This document shows, in pieces, positions 1-9,464 of a stretch of DNA of 64,000 nucleotides; position 1 is the first letter of the stretch, and each line of letters opens with the position of its first letter. The stretch is taken from assembly GCF_034344865.1 (NCBI RefSeq), contig NZ_CP133774.1, positions 2,604,001 through 2,668,000 on the forward strand. Reading direction: 5' to 3'. The DNA is from Pseudomonas sp. 10S4. Lineage in GTDB: Bacteria; Pseudomonadota; Gammaproteobacteria; Pseudomonadales; Pseudomonadaceae. The notes beneath the pieces were generated by a model. The model was not told the DNA's origin, searched no databases, and saw only the letters and a program-made list of their open reading frames with translations. The position numbers and the translations under genes are program-made.

Positions 1-714
1 GATCAATTGGCTGAGGATGTTCAGTAAGGTGGTTTTGCCGGTGCCGGTGCCGCCGCTGATGAGGATGTTGCAGCGCTTGCCGACCGCTTCCTGAAAAAAC
101 TCGAAGATCGACTGATCGATGGTTTGCATGGCCATCAGGTCGGTGCTTTTGAGCATGTCCTTGCGAAATTTACGAATCGACAGACACGGCCCGTCCAGTG
201 CAATTGGCGGGATGATCGCATTGACCCGACTGCCATCAGGCATGCGCGCATCGACCATCGGCGAAGACTCATCTAGCCGTCGCCCCAGCGGTGCAAGAAT
301 GCGTTGCATGACTCGCTCAACGTGATGCGCATCGATAAAACGCAGGTCACTTTGATGCAGCACGCCGTCCCGTTCGATGAACACCCGGTGCGGGCCGTTG
401 ACCAGGATTTCGGTCACGGACGGATCGCGCAGCAACACTTCGAGCGGCCCGAAACCGGTCAGTTCATCGACGATTTCTTCGGCCAGGCGCTCCATTTCAT
501 AGCGGGAAATCGCCAGGTGCAGGCGAGCAATGTATTCGGCGACCTTGTCGGTGACGAACTGCGCCAACAACTGCCGAGAACCCTCCAGCAGGTTTTTTCC
601 GGATTCTTCGATGGCATCGATGATGTAGCGGTGCAGCACCAGTTTCAGGCCTTCGTGGTCGGTGTTGCCGACGGGGCCGCGCTGGGGTGAGCCGAACAGT
701 TTTTCTACGGTCAT
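1..714 (-). CDS. cpaF: Tad pilus assembly ATPase CpaF/TadA, C-terminus cut by window edge
   Basis: The leftward reading frame starts at ATG 714 and runs off the window, leaving about 238 N-terminal residues of a secretion ATPase. It begins MTVEKLF and shows the all-alpha plus N-terminal ATPase region (TGFGPLEVLL, then DPSVTEILVNGP, typical of CpaF). It ends just after the Walker A motif GGTGTGKTT near residue 222. CpaF powers assembly of Flp pili at the inner membrane. Its ATG overlaps the stop of cpaE by 4 bp (ATGA), so the two are translationally coupled. Walker B and the arginine/His boxes lie outside the window. Family assignment is firm; completeness cannot be judged. Confidence 0.93.
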   Translation of the reverse strand, partial: MTVEKLFGSPQRGPVGNTDHEGLKLVLHRYIIDAIEESGKNLLEGSRQLLAQFVTDKVAEYIARLHLAISRYEMERLAEEIVDELTGFGPLEVLLRDPSVTEILVNGPHRVFIERDGVLHQSDLRFIDAHHVERVMQRILAPLGRRLDESSPMVDARMPDGSRVNAIIPPIALDGPCLSIRKFRKDMLKSTDLMAMQTIDQSIFEFFQEAVGKRCNILISGGTGTGKTTLLNILSQLI

Positions 715-1900
715 GGCGTGCCTCGCAACCGGTTGAACCAGTTGACCTTCGGCTTGGCCAGGCTTTCAGAACGTTTGGCCAGACGCTCGCCGAGGGCGCG
801 CAGGCTTTGTGTGAGTTTTTCCCTGGGGCCCAGTTCGAACAGGCTCAGGCCCTGGTTTTTCGCGTTCAGGCGCAGTTCCGGACTGTAGGCCAGCACCGCG
901 ATCACTTCCAGATTGAAGGTTTTGCCGAGGGTGTCCGAGTCTGGCGCAACGTTGTTCAAGTAGCGGTCGACCAGCAAGCGCCCGTGTTCGAGCTTCATGC
1001 CTTTTTCCCGCCACGAGTTGAGCACCGCCAGATTGCGGCGGCAATCGAGGACGTTCTGGTCGGTGTACCACAGCAGTTTGTCGCAGTGGCTGACAAAGGT
1101 GCGCAGCGCTTCGCTGTCCGGCTGGCCGGTGAGGTTCACCACGATGTGCTGGAAGTGTTGGCGCAAGGCGCTGAGCAACATGTACAGCTCGGCGGCGCTG
1201 GTGCCTTCCAGCGGTGCATCATCGCCGGCATACGCCAGAATCCGCAGGCCTGCCTCGGCGCTGGTGAAGGCGCTGTCGATCAGCGTGGCGTCGAGGCGGC
1301 GCAAGTGGCGCAGGGCATCGCCGAAATGAAACGAACTTTCCAGCCCCAGCAACTCCAGGCTGTCACCGCGCGGCAGGCCGAGGTCCAGCAACAGGGTTTG
1401 CTGCCCGCTCTTTGCACCACCAGCGCCATGTGATTGGCCAGCAGCGCGCCGTCGGCGTTGCTCTGCACGCCATACAGCACGGTCAGGCCGCCCAGTTGCG
1501 TGTTCGGCGCCACCGGTGGCAGGCGTTTACTCAAGCGCCGCACCAGCCCGGCGACTTCACTGGATCGCGAGCCATAGGCGACGAAATCTCGCGCTCCGGC
1601 GCGCATCGCATTCAGTACCAGTTGATTGTCCATGCCGTCGCCGAGCGCGACGATGGCAAGCATCGGCTTGGCCTCCAGTGCGCCTTCGATCAACGCGCTC
1701 TGGGCCACCACATGCTCACGGTCGAGGCCGACGAACACCAGGCTGGCGAAGGTCACGTCGACCAGCGCCAGCAATTCGTCGAGGCTGCCTCCCCCTGCGC
1801 TCACCACCTGACCCAGCGGCGTGAGGGCACCTTGCAGCCATTCCAGATCAGTGCTGTTGCGGGTGATGGCGAGAAACGTCTGGCTCAGGTTCTGGCTCAT
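711..1900 (-). pseudogene. cpaE: Tad pilus localisation protein CpaE/TadZ, frameshifted
   Basis: Two overlapping leftward frames together give one CpaE-like protein of about 396 residues. The N-terminal half starts at ATG 1900 (MSQNLSQTFLAI) and holds the atypical receiver domain. The C-terminal half (LDLGLPRGDSLELLG onward) is the MinD/ParA-like domain. The frame changes at 1394-1400, where GGGTTTG (AAACCC on the coding strand) lacks one base relative to the expected ...SKTLLLDLG reading. Adding one base gives exactly 397 codons including stop. CpaE positions the Tad machine at the membrane. It overlaps cpaC and cpaF by 4 bp on either side. The lesion is a single homopolymer base, so sequencing error is as likely as true inactivation. 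Confidence 0.85.
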
Positions 1901-3120
1901 TGCGAGAGCCCGCTGCGTTTGTCGAAGTTGCCGTTTTCGAGGAAGAACATGCGGTAGAAATTCGGGTCATAGTTGCGCAGTTTTTCGCCCGGCAGCGACG
2001 GCAGTTGTGCATCCGCCGCCAGCGGTTGTACCAGGTGCGGGGTGACGATCATCAGCAGCTCACGCTCCTGGCGGTTGATTGATGAACTGCGGAAAAACGC
2101 CCCGAGGATCGGAATGTCGCCCAGCCCCGGAAACTTGTTCACTTGCGAGGTATTGGTGGTGCTGATCAAGCCACTGATGACGAAGCTTTCGCCGTCAGCC
2201 AGGGAGACGCTGGTGTCGGTGCGGCGGATGGTCAGGGCTGGCACCTGGGCGCCGGCGATGGTGATCGCGTTGCTGTAATCGAGCTCACTGACTTCCGGTG
2301 CGACCTTCAGCGCGATGCGATTTTTACCGATGATGGTCGGGGTCAGGGTCAGGCGGATGCCGAATTCCTTGTACTCGATGGTCACGGTATCGCTGCCGGC
2401 GCTGGGCACGGGAATCGGGATTTCGCCACCGGCCAGGAAACTCGCGCTTTGTCCGCTCAGCGCCACCAGGCTAGGGCGCGCCAGCGTGTAGGCAAAGCCG
2501 CTGCCTTCCAGGGCGTTGATGATCGCCATGGTCTTGCCGCCAATCCATGAGAAGTTGAACTGCCCGTTATCCACCGGCAGTTTCGGCGTCGGTACGCCGC
2601 CGACGGTCGGCAGCGTGCCGGGGGAGCCGAGCAGGAAGTTGCCACGCGTACCAATCAGCGACGCCGTGGCTTCCTTGAGTTTGGTGCGGCTGACTTCGAC
2701 GAAGCGGATGTCGGTCTGCACCTGTGATGGCAACAACGCGTCATCCGACGGCAGCACGCTGGCGTTGGTCAGGGCGGCGGTGGCTTTGCCCTGGACAAAC
2801 ACCATGCTCTGGCGCGGCTCGCTGGCGCAGGCGGTCCAGACCATCAGACTGGTGGCGCCGGGGGCCATGCCGGTGAGTAAAAAGGATGAGCTGCCATTGG
2901 CCTGCACATCGGCGATTTTCGGATCACCAATGGCCAGGCGAGTGATCGCCACCGGCGACTGCACATCCTGTTGCAGCCCTTCGCCGATTTCGATGACTGG
3001 CGGTAAGCGGCCCAGTGCGGTGCAATTGCCGGTCACCGCGAAGGCAGTGTTTATAGACAGTCCCATCAGCATCAAGGCCCCGAAAACAGGTTTGAACTTC
3101 GGCCAGGAACGACTTTGCAT
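1897..3120 (-). CDS. cpaC: Tad/Flp pilus outer-membrane secretin CpaC/RcpA
   Basis: A 407-residue protein with a signal peptide (residues 1-28, ending STNTAFA-like at INTAFA). An N-terminal pilus/secretin domain follows (PPVIEIGEGLQQDV, then DPKIADVQ), and then the C-terminal secretin domain with VEVSRTKLKE, the GGEIPIPVP segment and the VPALTIRRTDTSVSLADGE block. It forms the outer-membrane channel for Flp pili. It lies between cpaB (20 bp upstream) and cpaE (ATGA overlap). The gene is intact and of usual length. Confidence 0.93.
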   Translation of the reverse strand: MQSRSWPKFKPVFGALMLMGLSINTAFAVTGNCTALGRLPPVIEIGEGLQQDVQSPVAITRLAIGDPKIADVQANGSSSFLLTGMAPGATSLMVWTACASEPRQSMVFVQGKATAALTNASVLPSDDALLPSQVQTDIRFVEVSRTKLKEATASLIGTRGNFLLGSPGTLPTVGGVPTPKLPVDNGQFNFSWIGGKTMAIINALEGSGFAYTLARPSLVALSGQSASFLAGGEIPIPVPSAGSDTVTIEYKEFGIRLTLTPTIIGKNRIALKVAPEVSELDYSNAITIAGAQVPALTIRRTDTSVSLADGESFVISGLISTTNTSQVNKFPGLGDIPILGAFFRSSSINRQERELLMIVTPHLVQPLAADAQLPSLPGEKLRNYDPNFYRMFFLENGNFDKRSGLSQ

Positions 3121-3140
3121 GCACTTGGATCCTTACTCAG

Positions 3141-4088
3141 TCATTGGGTTTGTTGGGTGAGTTGATTGCCGCGAATGATCTCCACTGCTGGCCGCGTCGC
3201 GCCAACGTGGCCGCCACTGGACGGAGCTTTCGGCGCGCCACCCAGGGCCAGTTGGGTGAACTGGAAAAGTTGACTGTTGGCGCTGTCGAGCTTGGCCGGT
3301 GACTCGCTTTCGCCGGCCCAGTATTTGGCCAGGCGCTGCTCTTCACTGCTGCGCACGGCCAGGCGCAACGTGCCGACCTGAGTGGCGAGCATCAGCCGGC
3401 TCAAGAGTTGTTCGGGGACAGCCAGCACCACGGTGCGTGCGGTGATGCGGCGTTGGTCCTGTTTGAGTTTGTCGTCGCTGCTCAGGGCCGGTGTGGCGGG
3501 TTGACCGTCGTTGGTCAGGCCGAACTGCTCACCCACCCCGAGCACGCGCATCGCGGGGACAACGATCTGCGTCGACTGTTGCAGGTTGCTGGCGTCCTGG
3601 CGCAGGTACAACAACACATCGACATAGTCGCCGGGGGTCAGTTGCCCGGCGGCACCGATCACTTCGTCCACGGCGACGGCGAGGGCACGTTCATCGCTGT
3701 GAATCATGCGCGCCAGGGCGCCGCCCGCAGCAAAGCTCTCATCGTTGAGCCAGGTGCCGGCGCTCAGGTGTCGCCACGGCGCGCGCCCCACGGCTTGCTC
3801 GACTTTGCTCAGGCTGCCGGCGGGGGCGCTGCGCAGTTTTTCCACGGTAAGGTCCGCGGCAGTGAGCGGGGTGAATGGCGGGACGTCATGGACCAGCACA
3901 ACCACCGGTTGACGGGTCTGGTCTTCGGCGACGGCAACGGTTTTTTCAACGGTGGCCACCGGGGCCGTGGAGGCCACCGGTGCGGTGACGGGCGCGGGTT
4001 GCCGACTGAGGACCAGGCCCCAATAACCGACAAAAATTGCCCCCAGTAAAAGGACTGCTGCAAGGCCCATGGTGACGCGACTGTTCAT
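3141..4088 (-). CDS. cpaB: Flp pilus assembly protein CpaB/RcpC
   Basis: A 315-residue protein with one N-terminal membrane helix (about residues 7-27, GLAAVLLLGAIFVGYWGLVL). A proline/alanine-rich linker follows, then a SAF domain (VLVHDVPPFTPLTAADLTVEKL) and the CpaB C-terminal part containing the GDYVDVLLYLR strand. CpaB is a periplasmic accessory factor of the Tad secretin. It is the first gene of the leftward cpaB-C-E-F run. The 327-bp gap to the rightward flp gene must hold both divergent promoters. Confidence 0.9.
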   Translation of the reverse strand: MNSRVTMGLAAVLLLGAIFVGYWGLVLSRQPAPVTAPVASTAPVATVEKTVAVAEDQTRQPVVVLVHDVPPFTPLTAADLTVEKLRSAPAGSLSKVEQAVGRAPWRHLSAGTWLNDESFAAGGALARMIHSDERALAVAVDEVIGAAGQLTPGDYVDVLLYLRQDASNLQQSTQIVVPAMRVLGVGEQFGLTNDGQPATPALSSDDKLKQDQRRITARTVVLAVPEQLLSRLMLATQVGTLRLAVRSSEEQRLAKYWAGESESPAKLDSANSQLFQFTQLALGGAPKAPSSGGHVGATRPAVEIIRGNQLTQQTQ

Positions 4089-4415
4089 GACGGCTCCCTA
4101 TCCTGCTGCACTACCAGCCGCACTTTCCAACAAGAGACCTCGCAATCAGGCAGCTATGAACTTCCAACTATTTCGCTATTTCCAAGCTAGCTGATCTATG
4201 ACAAAACGCCATCATCGGCCCGAAAATAACTCACTAAAGTATGAGTTTTGGCCTATTAACTGTCGGAATCATGGCGTCAACATTCCGGTTAATCCTTTGT
4301 GATTAATCCGTTCTTACAGTTGTTGCCTAGGGGTTTGTTGACAATGCTCTGATGGCACGGTGGAACCTGCCGCTATACCGTCACATCGGCGCCAGAGGCG
4401 CAAAGGAGTAGAGGT
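4089..4415. promoter_or_regulatory. Divergent promoter region between cpaB and flp1
   Basis: This 327-bp AT-richer gap separates the leftward cpaBCEF run from the rightward Flp prepilin genes. It contains TTGACA at about 4338, a plausible -35 hexamer for flp1 without a convincing -10 at normal spacing. Two AATCC/GGATT-like segments occur around 4290-4310. The flp1 ribosome site is AAAGGAG, 8 bp before ATG 4416. No coding frame is credible here. Confidence 0.4.
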
Positions 4416-4631
4416 ATGTCTCGTATGATTTTCGATTATCTAGTGGCCAGGGCTCAGTTGTTCTTCAACAGTGAAGACGGGGCATCGGCCATCGAATACG
4501 CGATTGTGGTGGCGATGGTTGCAGTGGTGGTCGTGGCGTTTGTGACGCCGCTTGGTAACCGGGTCCTGCAGTACTTCAACGATATTCTGGTGGGCCTCGG
4601 TGGTGTGGCGCAGGTCAGAACAGCGCCGTGA
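4416..4631 (+). CDS. flp: Flp/Fap-type prepilin 1
   Basis: A 71-residue prepilin with a short leader ending in ...NSEDG, then ASAIEYAIVVAMVAVVVV. This is the classic Flp motif, with cleavage after Gly and Glu5-Tyr6 of the mature hydrophobic helix. It is processed by the TadV/FppA prepilin peptidase (not in the window) and polymerised by the Tad machine encoded just to the left. A good AAAGGAG ribosome site precedes the ATG. It is closely related to the second prepilin 125 bp downstream. Confidence 0.95.
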   Translation: MSRMIFDYLVARAQLFFNSEDGASAIEYAIVVAMVAVVVVAFVTPLGNRVLQYFNDILVGLGGVAQVRTAP

Positions 4632-4755
4632 TCAAGACTTCAACAACGACTCGTTTGTCTTCTGAACCAGATCTGCGAAAGGTGCATTCAGGCATTGCCG
4701 GGATCATTGGATCTCTCTTTGTCTGGGTGACCCTAGACGCGTAAGGAGAACTTCG

Positions 4756-4962
4756 ATGCTCTTTGAATACCTGATGTTGCGTGCTAGGCAGTTTCTGTCG
4801 AGTACCGAAGCGGCGTCGGCCATTGAGTACGCAATTGTTGTAGCAATGGTCGCGGTGGTGGTCGTGGTCTTCGTGACGCCCGTGGGCGCAAGGGTGCTAG
4901 TGATGTTCAACAATATGCTGGTAGCGTTGGGCGGGACTGCGGTGACGGCGCCCACGCCGTGA
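4756..4962 (+). CDS. flp: Flp/Fap-type prepilin 2, with Ala before the cleavage site
   Basis: A 68-residue paralogue of the preceding prepilin. The leader is MLFEYLMLRARQFLSSTEA and the helix ASAIEYAIVVAMVAVVVVV. The residue before the predicted cleavage site is Ala (TEA/ASAIEY), where the first copy has the usual Gly. The Glu5-Tyr6 pair is kept. An AAGGAGAA ribosome site precedes ATG 4756. The two genes look like a tandem duplication. The copy may be a minor pilin or be cleaved less efficiently; that is inference. Confidence 0.9.
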   Translation: MLFEYLMLRARQFLSSTEAASAIEYAIVVAMVAVVVVVFVTPVGARVLVMFNNMLVALGGTAVTAPTP

Positions 4963-5034
4963 CCTGAACACAAGTCACGCATGGCTGATGGCAGGCTACA
5001 CTCGGTCCTACCCTTCCGTTTTCAGGTATTGCCC

Positions 5035-5442
5035 ATGAACGCTTCCTCATTTCCCCGCCAACAGTTACTGCTGGTTGACGACGAAGAGGATGCGTTGCTG
5101 GAGTTGGCGGAATTGCTGGAGGGCGAGGGCTTCAGTTGCTTTACGGCCACTTCGGTCAAACTCGCCCTGCATCATTTGACGTGTCATCCAGACATTGCCT
5201 TGGTGATTACTGATCTGCGCATGCCGGAGGAGAGCGGCATGTCGCTGATCAAGCGATTGCGTGAGCACACCTCGCGCCAGCATTTGCCAGTGATCGTGAC
5301 GTCCGGGCATGCTGACATGGAAGACGTCAGTGACATGCTGCGCTTGCAGGTGCTCGACCTGTTTCGCAAACCCATCTATCACGTGCGGTTGCTGGAAACG
5401 TTGAATAACCTGTTCCCGCAGGTTCATTCAAAATCACTGTGA
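5035..5442 (+). CDS. Stand-alone response-regulator receiver protein
   Basis: A 135-residue single-domain CheY-like receiver. The acidic pair is Asp15-Asp16 (LLLVDDEEDA), the phospho-acceptor Asp60 (LVITDLRMP), the Ser/Thr switch IVTS near residue 89 and Lys102 in FRKPI. There is no output domain. ATG 5035 (MNASSFPRQQ) is chosen over an in-frame ATG at 4981 because the upstream extension is poorly receiver-like and an AGG lies 8 bp before 5035. It directly follows the Flp genes, so a role in controlling the Tad pilus through an unseen kinase is plausible but inferred. Confidence 0.85.
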   Translation: MNASSFPRQQLLLVDDEEDALLELAELLEGEGFSCFTATSVKLALHHLTCHPDIALVITDLRMPEESGMSLIKRLREHTSRQHLPVIVTSGHADMEDVSDMLRLQVLDLFRKPIYHVRLLETLNNLFPQVHSKSL

Positions 5443-5452
5443 CTGACCTGCC

Positions 5453-5551
5453 GCTATCGCGAGCAAGCTCGCTCCCACACGTGTCTCGGTCGTACACAAC
5501 ATCTGTGAACGACACTGAACCCCTGTGGGAGCGGGCTTGCTCGCGAAGGCG
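5453..5551. repeat. REP doublet
   Basis: Two inverted copies of the Pseudomonas REP palindrome (CGCGAGCAAGCTCGCTCCCAC at the left, GTGGGAGCGGGCTTGCTCGCG at the right) around a 45-bp spacer. It sits between the receiver gene and the leftward maoC-like gene and may act as the 3' boundary of both transcripts. Confidence 0.9.
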
Positions 5552-5583
5552 ATCTTAATGACACCAAAAGCCCCTGCCAAAAC

Positions 5584-6438
5584 TCAGGCGACAGGCCGCC
5601 AATGCCCCACCATATGTTCCAGTTCCCCGGCACCCAACAACTGCAAATCACCACTGGACGCCGCCGCACTGGCCAGCAACGTCACCTCGCTGGGCAAGCG
5701 CACCGGTTTGCGAAACTGCACCGCAATCTCGATATTCGCCGTCGGCAAATGATCCGCCAGTGCCGCGAGGGTGCGTGCCTTGTTCCACAGCCCATGAGCA
5801 ATGGCCGTAGGAAAACCGAACAACTTGGCACTGACCGCACTCAGGTGTATCGGGTTGTAGTCCCCGGACACCTTGGCGTATTGCCGGCCAATGTCCGCCG
5901 GGGCTTTCCAGCGAGCCACCTCGGTCAGCGCCAGCGTCGATGCCAGCACCTCTTCAACCGGTTCGCCCTCGAGTTTGACCCCGCGACAGAGCATCTGGCT
6001 TTCAGCCTCCCAAAGCGTGCCCAACTGATCATCCAGGGTCGTGACCAGGTCGAACGTCGCGCCCTTGGCGTGGGGTTGCAGGTTCTGCAGCTGCACGCTG
6101 ACCCGCACACGATTCACCCCGCCCATGGGGCGCAGCACCCGAATGCGATTGCTCAGGTGAATCAGCCCCAACAGCGGAAATGGAAACTCCTTGGCCGTGA
6201 GCAATCGCATCTGCAGGGCAAACGCCAGGACGTGTGGATAAGTCGGCGGTAACAGACCGTTGTCGGCGAAACCACAAACCTTGCGATAGTCCGCCAGGCG
6301 TTTCGGATCGACAGTGAGCCAGCAGCGTAAACCCGAGTCGGGCAGGGTGGTGCCGGTGATTTTTCGGCGCAGGGCCGCCCGCAGGTACAACTCGGGCAGG
6401 CTCGGTTCGCGGTTGAGTGTGTGCCAGTCGATGATCAT
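5584..6438 (-). CDS. MaoC-family acyl-CoA/acyl-ACP hydratase
   Basis: A 284-residue protein with a C-terminal hotdog domain carrying the hydratase-2 signature SGDYNPIHLS...AHGLW, in which the Asp and His are the catalytic pair. The N-terminal half looks like a degenerate second hotdog domain. MaoC proteins hydrate enoyl-thioesters to (R)-3-hydroxyacyl products. It starts 2 bp after the stop of the ketoacyl-reductase gene, so the two form an operon facing away from a thiolase gene. Substrate chain length is not readable from sequence. Confidence 0.88.
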   Translation of the reverse strand: MIIDWHTLNREPSLPELYLRAALRRKITGTTLPDSGLRCWLTVDPKRLADYRKVCGFADNGLLPPTYPHVLAFALQMRLLTAKEFPFPLLGLIHLSNRIRVLRPMGGVNRVRVSVQLQNLQPHAKGATFDLVTTLDDQLGTLWEAESQMLCRGVKLEGEPVEEVLASTLALTEVARWKAPADIGRQYAKVSGDYNPIHLSAVSAKLFGFPTAIAHGLWNKARTLAALADHLPTANIEIAVQFRKPVRLPSEVTLLASAAASSGDLQLLGAGELEHMVGHWRPVA

Positions 6439-6440
6439 CG

Positions 6441-7794
6441 CTACGCCCCCAGGACACTTTGTCCGCAGACCCGCAACGCTTGCCCGGTGAACGCACCGGT
6501 GCCTGGTTGCGCGAGCCAGGCCACCGCTTCGGCGACGTCCTGCGGCAAGCCGCCCTGGCCCAGTGAACTCATGCGGCGCCCGGCCTCACGCAGGGCAAAC
6601 GGAATGTGCGCGGTCATCTGGGTTTCGATAAACCCCGGCGCCACCGCGTTGATGCTGATGCCGCGCTCATGCAGCAGCGGCGCCCAGGCTTGGGCGAGGC
6701 CGATCAGCCCGGCCTTGCTCGCGGCGTAGTTGGTTTGCCCGCGATTACCGGCGATGCCGCTGATCGAGGCCAGCAAAATCACCCGGCCGTTGTCGCGCAG
6801 GGTGCCGGCGTCGAGCAGCGCTTTGGTCAGCACTTGCGGCGCATTGAGGTTGACCGCCAGCACCGCGTCCCAGAATTCCGGGGTCATGTTGGCCAGGGTT
6901 TTGTCGCGGGTGATGCCGGCGTTGTGGACCACGATGTCGATGCCGTCGGGCAAGTGTTCGATCAACTGCGCCGCGGCATCCTCGGCGCAAATATCCAGGG
7001 TGATGGCGCGCCCGCCGAGGCGTGCGGCGAGGGCTTCAAGATCGGTCTTGGCCGGTGGCACGTCGAGCAGAATCACATCTGCGCCATCACGGGCCAAGGT
7101 TTCGGCGATGGAGGCCCCGATCCCGCGAGCGGCGCCCGTCACCAGCGCTTTGCGGCCCGACAGTGGGCGAGTCCAATCCTGCACCGGCGTGTCGCAAGCG
7201 GTCAGGCGAATCGCTTGCCCGGACACGAAAGCACTTTTGGGTGAGAGGAAAAACCGCAGCGGACCTTCCAGTTGATCCTCGGCCCCATCGCCGACGTAGA
7301 TCAGTTGCAGGGTGCCGCCACTGCGCAGCTCTTTGGCGAGCGAACGGCTGAAACCTTCCAGGGCTCGCTGGGCGCTGGCGGCGAATGGGTCGGTCAAGGT
7401 TTCCGGCGCACGGCCCAGAATCACCAGGTGCGCGCTGTTATCGAGGTTTTTCATCAGCGGTTGAAAAAACTCGCGCAGCTGTTTGAGCTGATCGGTTTGC
7501 ATCAGGTGACTGGCGTCGAACACCACGGCTTTGAGTTTCGGGCCGTGGCCGGGAATCCATGCGGTAGCCAGGGACGGCTCGGTGCCGTAGCTGTAAATCG
7601 CGTCGGTCAGGCGGTTGGCGAAAACGCTGACATTTTCTGCCAGCGGGGCCGCCGCCGATCAGCAGCGCCCCTTCGACAGGTCGCAGGCGTCCGGCCTGCC
7701 AGCGTTCCAGGCGAACCGGCGACGGCAGACCCAAAGCCCCGACCAGGCGGTGGCCGATGGACGAATTGGCGAAGTCGATATAACGGTCTGACAT
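6441..7794 (-). pseudogene. fabG: 3-oxoacyl-(ACP) reductase, FabG4-like SDR, frameshifted
   Basis: Two leftward frames join to a 450-residue long-form ketoacyl reductase. It starts MSDRYIDFANSSIG at ATG 7794 (GGAGAG ribosome site) and has a degenerate N-terminal Rossmann half. The C-terminal half is a good SDR: cofactor motif TGAARGIGASIAE, NAG in VVHNAGITRD, and the Ser-Tyr-Lys triad ending TNYAASKAGL. The frame breaks at the G4 run 7645-7648 (CCCC on the coding strand): one base less restores LLIGGGPLAENV. It reduces 3-ketoacyl thioesters with NAD(P)H and is coupled to the downstream maoC-like gene. A homopolymer sequencing error is a strong alternative to real inactivation. Confidence 0.82.
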
Positions 7795-7961
7795 GGAACG
7801 CTCTCCGGCAGCTGGGGTTCAAAGTGTGGACCACGAATGGCGATCAGTCGTTCGATCCACGAGATAAGGCCTACGCTTGAACACAGAACATTGGTCTTAA
7901 CTTGGGTTTAGCAGAGGTTTTAGCTTGGGCTCAGCAGAACTGGCAGGGGAATGCTGAACCT

Positions 7962-8050
7962 GTGGGAGCGGGCTTGCTCGCGAAAGCGGTGGGTCAGTCA
8001 ACAAAGATGTTGAATGTGCCGGCCTCTTCGCGAGCAAGCCCGCTTCCACA
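7962..8050. repeat. REP doublet
   Basis: Two inverted REP units, GTGGGAGCGGGCTTGCTCGCG and its complement with one change (CCCGCTTCCAC), spaced about 45 bp apart between the divergent fabG-like and thiolase genes. It ends 41 bp before the thiolase ATG, so it probably lies in the 5' untranslated region or promoter. Confidence 0.9.
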
Positions 8051-8091
8051 GTGGACCGCGTTCACATTTTAATTTTTAGAAGGAGCTTTTC

Positions 8092-9369
8092 ATGACTCAG
8101 CTGCGCCGCGTCGCGATCATTGGCGGTAACCGTATTCCTTTCGCCCGCTCCAACGGGCCGTACGCCACCGCCAGTAACCAGGCGATGCTCACCGCAGCGC
8201 TCGAAGGCCTGATCGAACGCTTCAACCTGCACGGTTTGCGCATGGGCGAAGTGGCGGCCGGCGCGGTGCTCAAGCTCTCGCGGGATTTCAACCTGACCCG
8301 CGAATGCGTGCTCGGCTCGCGGCTGTCGCCGACCACCCCGGCCTACGACATCCAACAAGCCTGCGGCACCGGTCTGGAAGCAGCGATATTGGTGGCCAAC
8401 AAAATCGCCCTCGGCCAGATCGAGTGCGGCATTGCCGGTGGCGTCGATACCACCTCCGATGCGCCGATTGGCGTCAGCGAAGGTCTGCGCAAAATCCTTC
8501 TGGAAGCCAACCGCGCCAAAACCACAGGCGACAAACTGAAAACGTTCCTGCAACTGCGTCCGCACCACCTGATCCCGGAATTTCCGCGCAACGGTGAGCC
8601 GCGCACCGGCCTGTCCATGGGCCAGCACTGCGAGTTGATGGCCCAGACCTGGAACATCCCCCGTGCTGAGCAGGATCAACTGGCCCTCGAAAGCCATCAG
8701 AAACTGGCCGCGTCCTACGCCGAAGGTTGGCACAACGATCTGATGACGCCGTTCCTCGGCCTGACCCGGGACAACAATCTGCGCCCGGACCTGACCCTGG
8801 AAAAACTCGCCTCGCTCAAACCGGCCTTCGAGAAAAGCGCCAAGGGCACCATGACGGCGGGCAACTCCACGCCACTGACCGATGGCGCGTCGCTGGTGCT
8901 GTTGGGCAGTGAAGAATGGGCGAAAGAGCGCGGCTTGCCGATCCTCGCGTACTTGCGCGACGGCGAAGCGGCGGCGGTGGATTTCGTCAACGGCGCCGAA
9001 GGGCTGCTGATGGCGCCGGTGTACGCCGTACCGCGTTTGCTGGCGCGCAATGGCCTGACCTTGCAGGATTTCGACTATTACGAAATCCACGAAGCCTTCG
9101 CCGCGCAGGTGCTCTGCACGTTGAAGGCCTGGGAAGATCCCGAATACTGCAAAACCCGCCTCGGCCTCGACGCGCCGCTGGGCTCCATCGACCGCAACCG
9201 GCTCAACGTCAAGGGCAGTTCACTGGCGGCGGGGCATCCGTTTGCGGCTACGGGTGGGCGCATCGTCGCCAACCTGGCGAAGCTGCTGGACGCGGCGGGC
9301 AAGGGCCGCGGGTTGATCTCGATCTGTGCCGCCGGTGGCCAAGGCGTAACAGCCATCATCGAACGCTAA
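8092..9369 (+). CDS. Acetyl-CoA C-acyltransferase (FadI-type thiolase)
   Basis: A 425-residue thiolase. The nucleophile Cys91 is in DIQQACGTGLEA, the catalytic His in GHPFAATGGR, and the second Cys in SICAAGGQG near the C-terminus. NEAF is present as HEAFAAQ. It cleaves or forms 3-ketoacyl-CoA. AGGAG lies 7 bp before ATG 8092. Divergent from the ketoreductase/hydratase pair, it completes a small fatty-acyl set (ketoreductase, hydratase, thiolase) with no dehydrogenase or ligase nearby. The length fits FadI rather than the shorter biosynthetic PhaA type. Confidence 0.93.
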   Translation: MTQLRRVAIIGGNRIPFARSNGPYATASNQAMLTAALEGLIERFNLHGLRMGEVAAGAVLKLSRDFNLTRECVLGSRLSPTTPAYDIQQACGTGLEAAILVANKIALGQIECGIAGGVDTTSDAPIGVSEGLRKILLEANRAKTTGDKLKTFLQLRPHHLIPEFPRNGEPRTGLSMGQHCELMAQTWNIPRAEQDQLALESHQKLAASYAEGWHNDLMTPFLGLTRDNNLRPDLTLEKLASLKPAFEKSAKGTMTAGNSTPLTDGASLVLLGSEEWAKERGLPILAYLRDGEAAAVDFVNGAEGLLMAPVYAVPRLLARNGLTLQDFDYYEIHEAFAAQVLCTLKAWEDPEYCKTRLGLDAPLGSIDRNRLNVKGSSLAAGHPFAATGGRIVANLAKLLDAAGKGRGLISICAAGGQGVTAIIER

Positions 9370-9464
9370 AATTGACCACAACCTGATGTGGGAGCGGGCT
9401 TGTCAGGAAGGGAGAGTTGGCCTAACGTCGCGTTATCTGCCGTCCTGCGACATAAGGCCCATCA

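Noticed and set aside
1394..1400. Programmed frameshift in cpaE
   Set aside because: AAACCC is not a good slippery heptamer and CpaE proteins are normally made from one frame; an indel is simpler.
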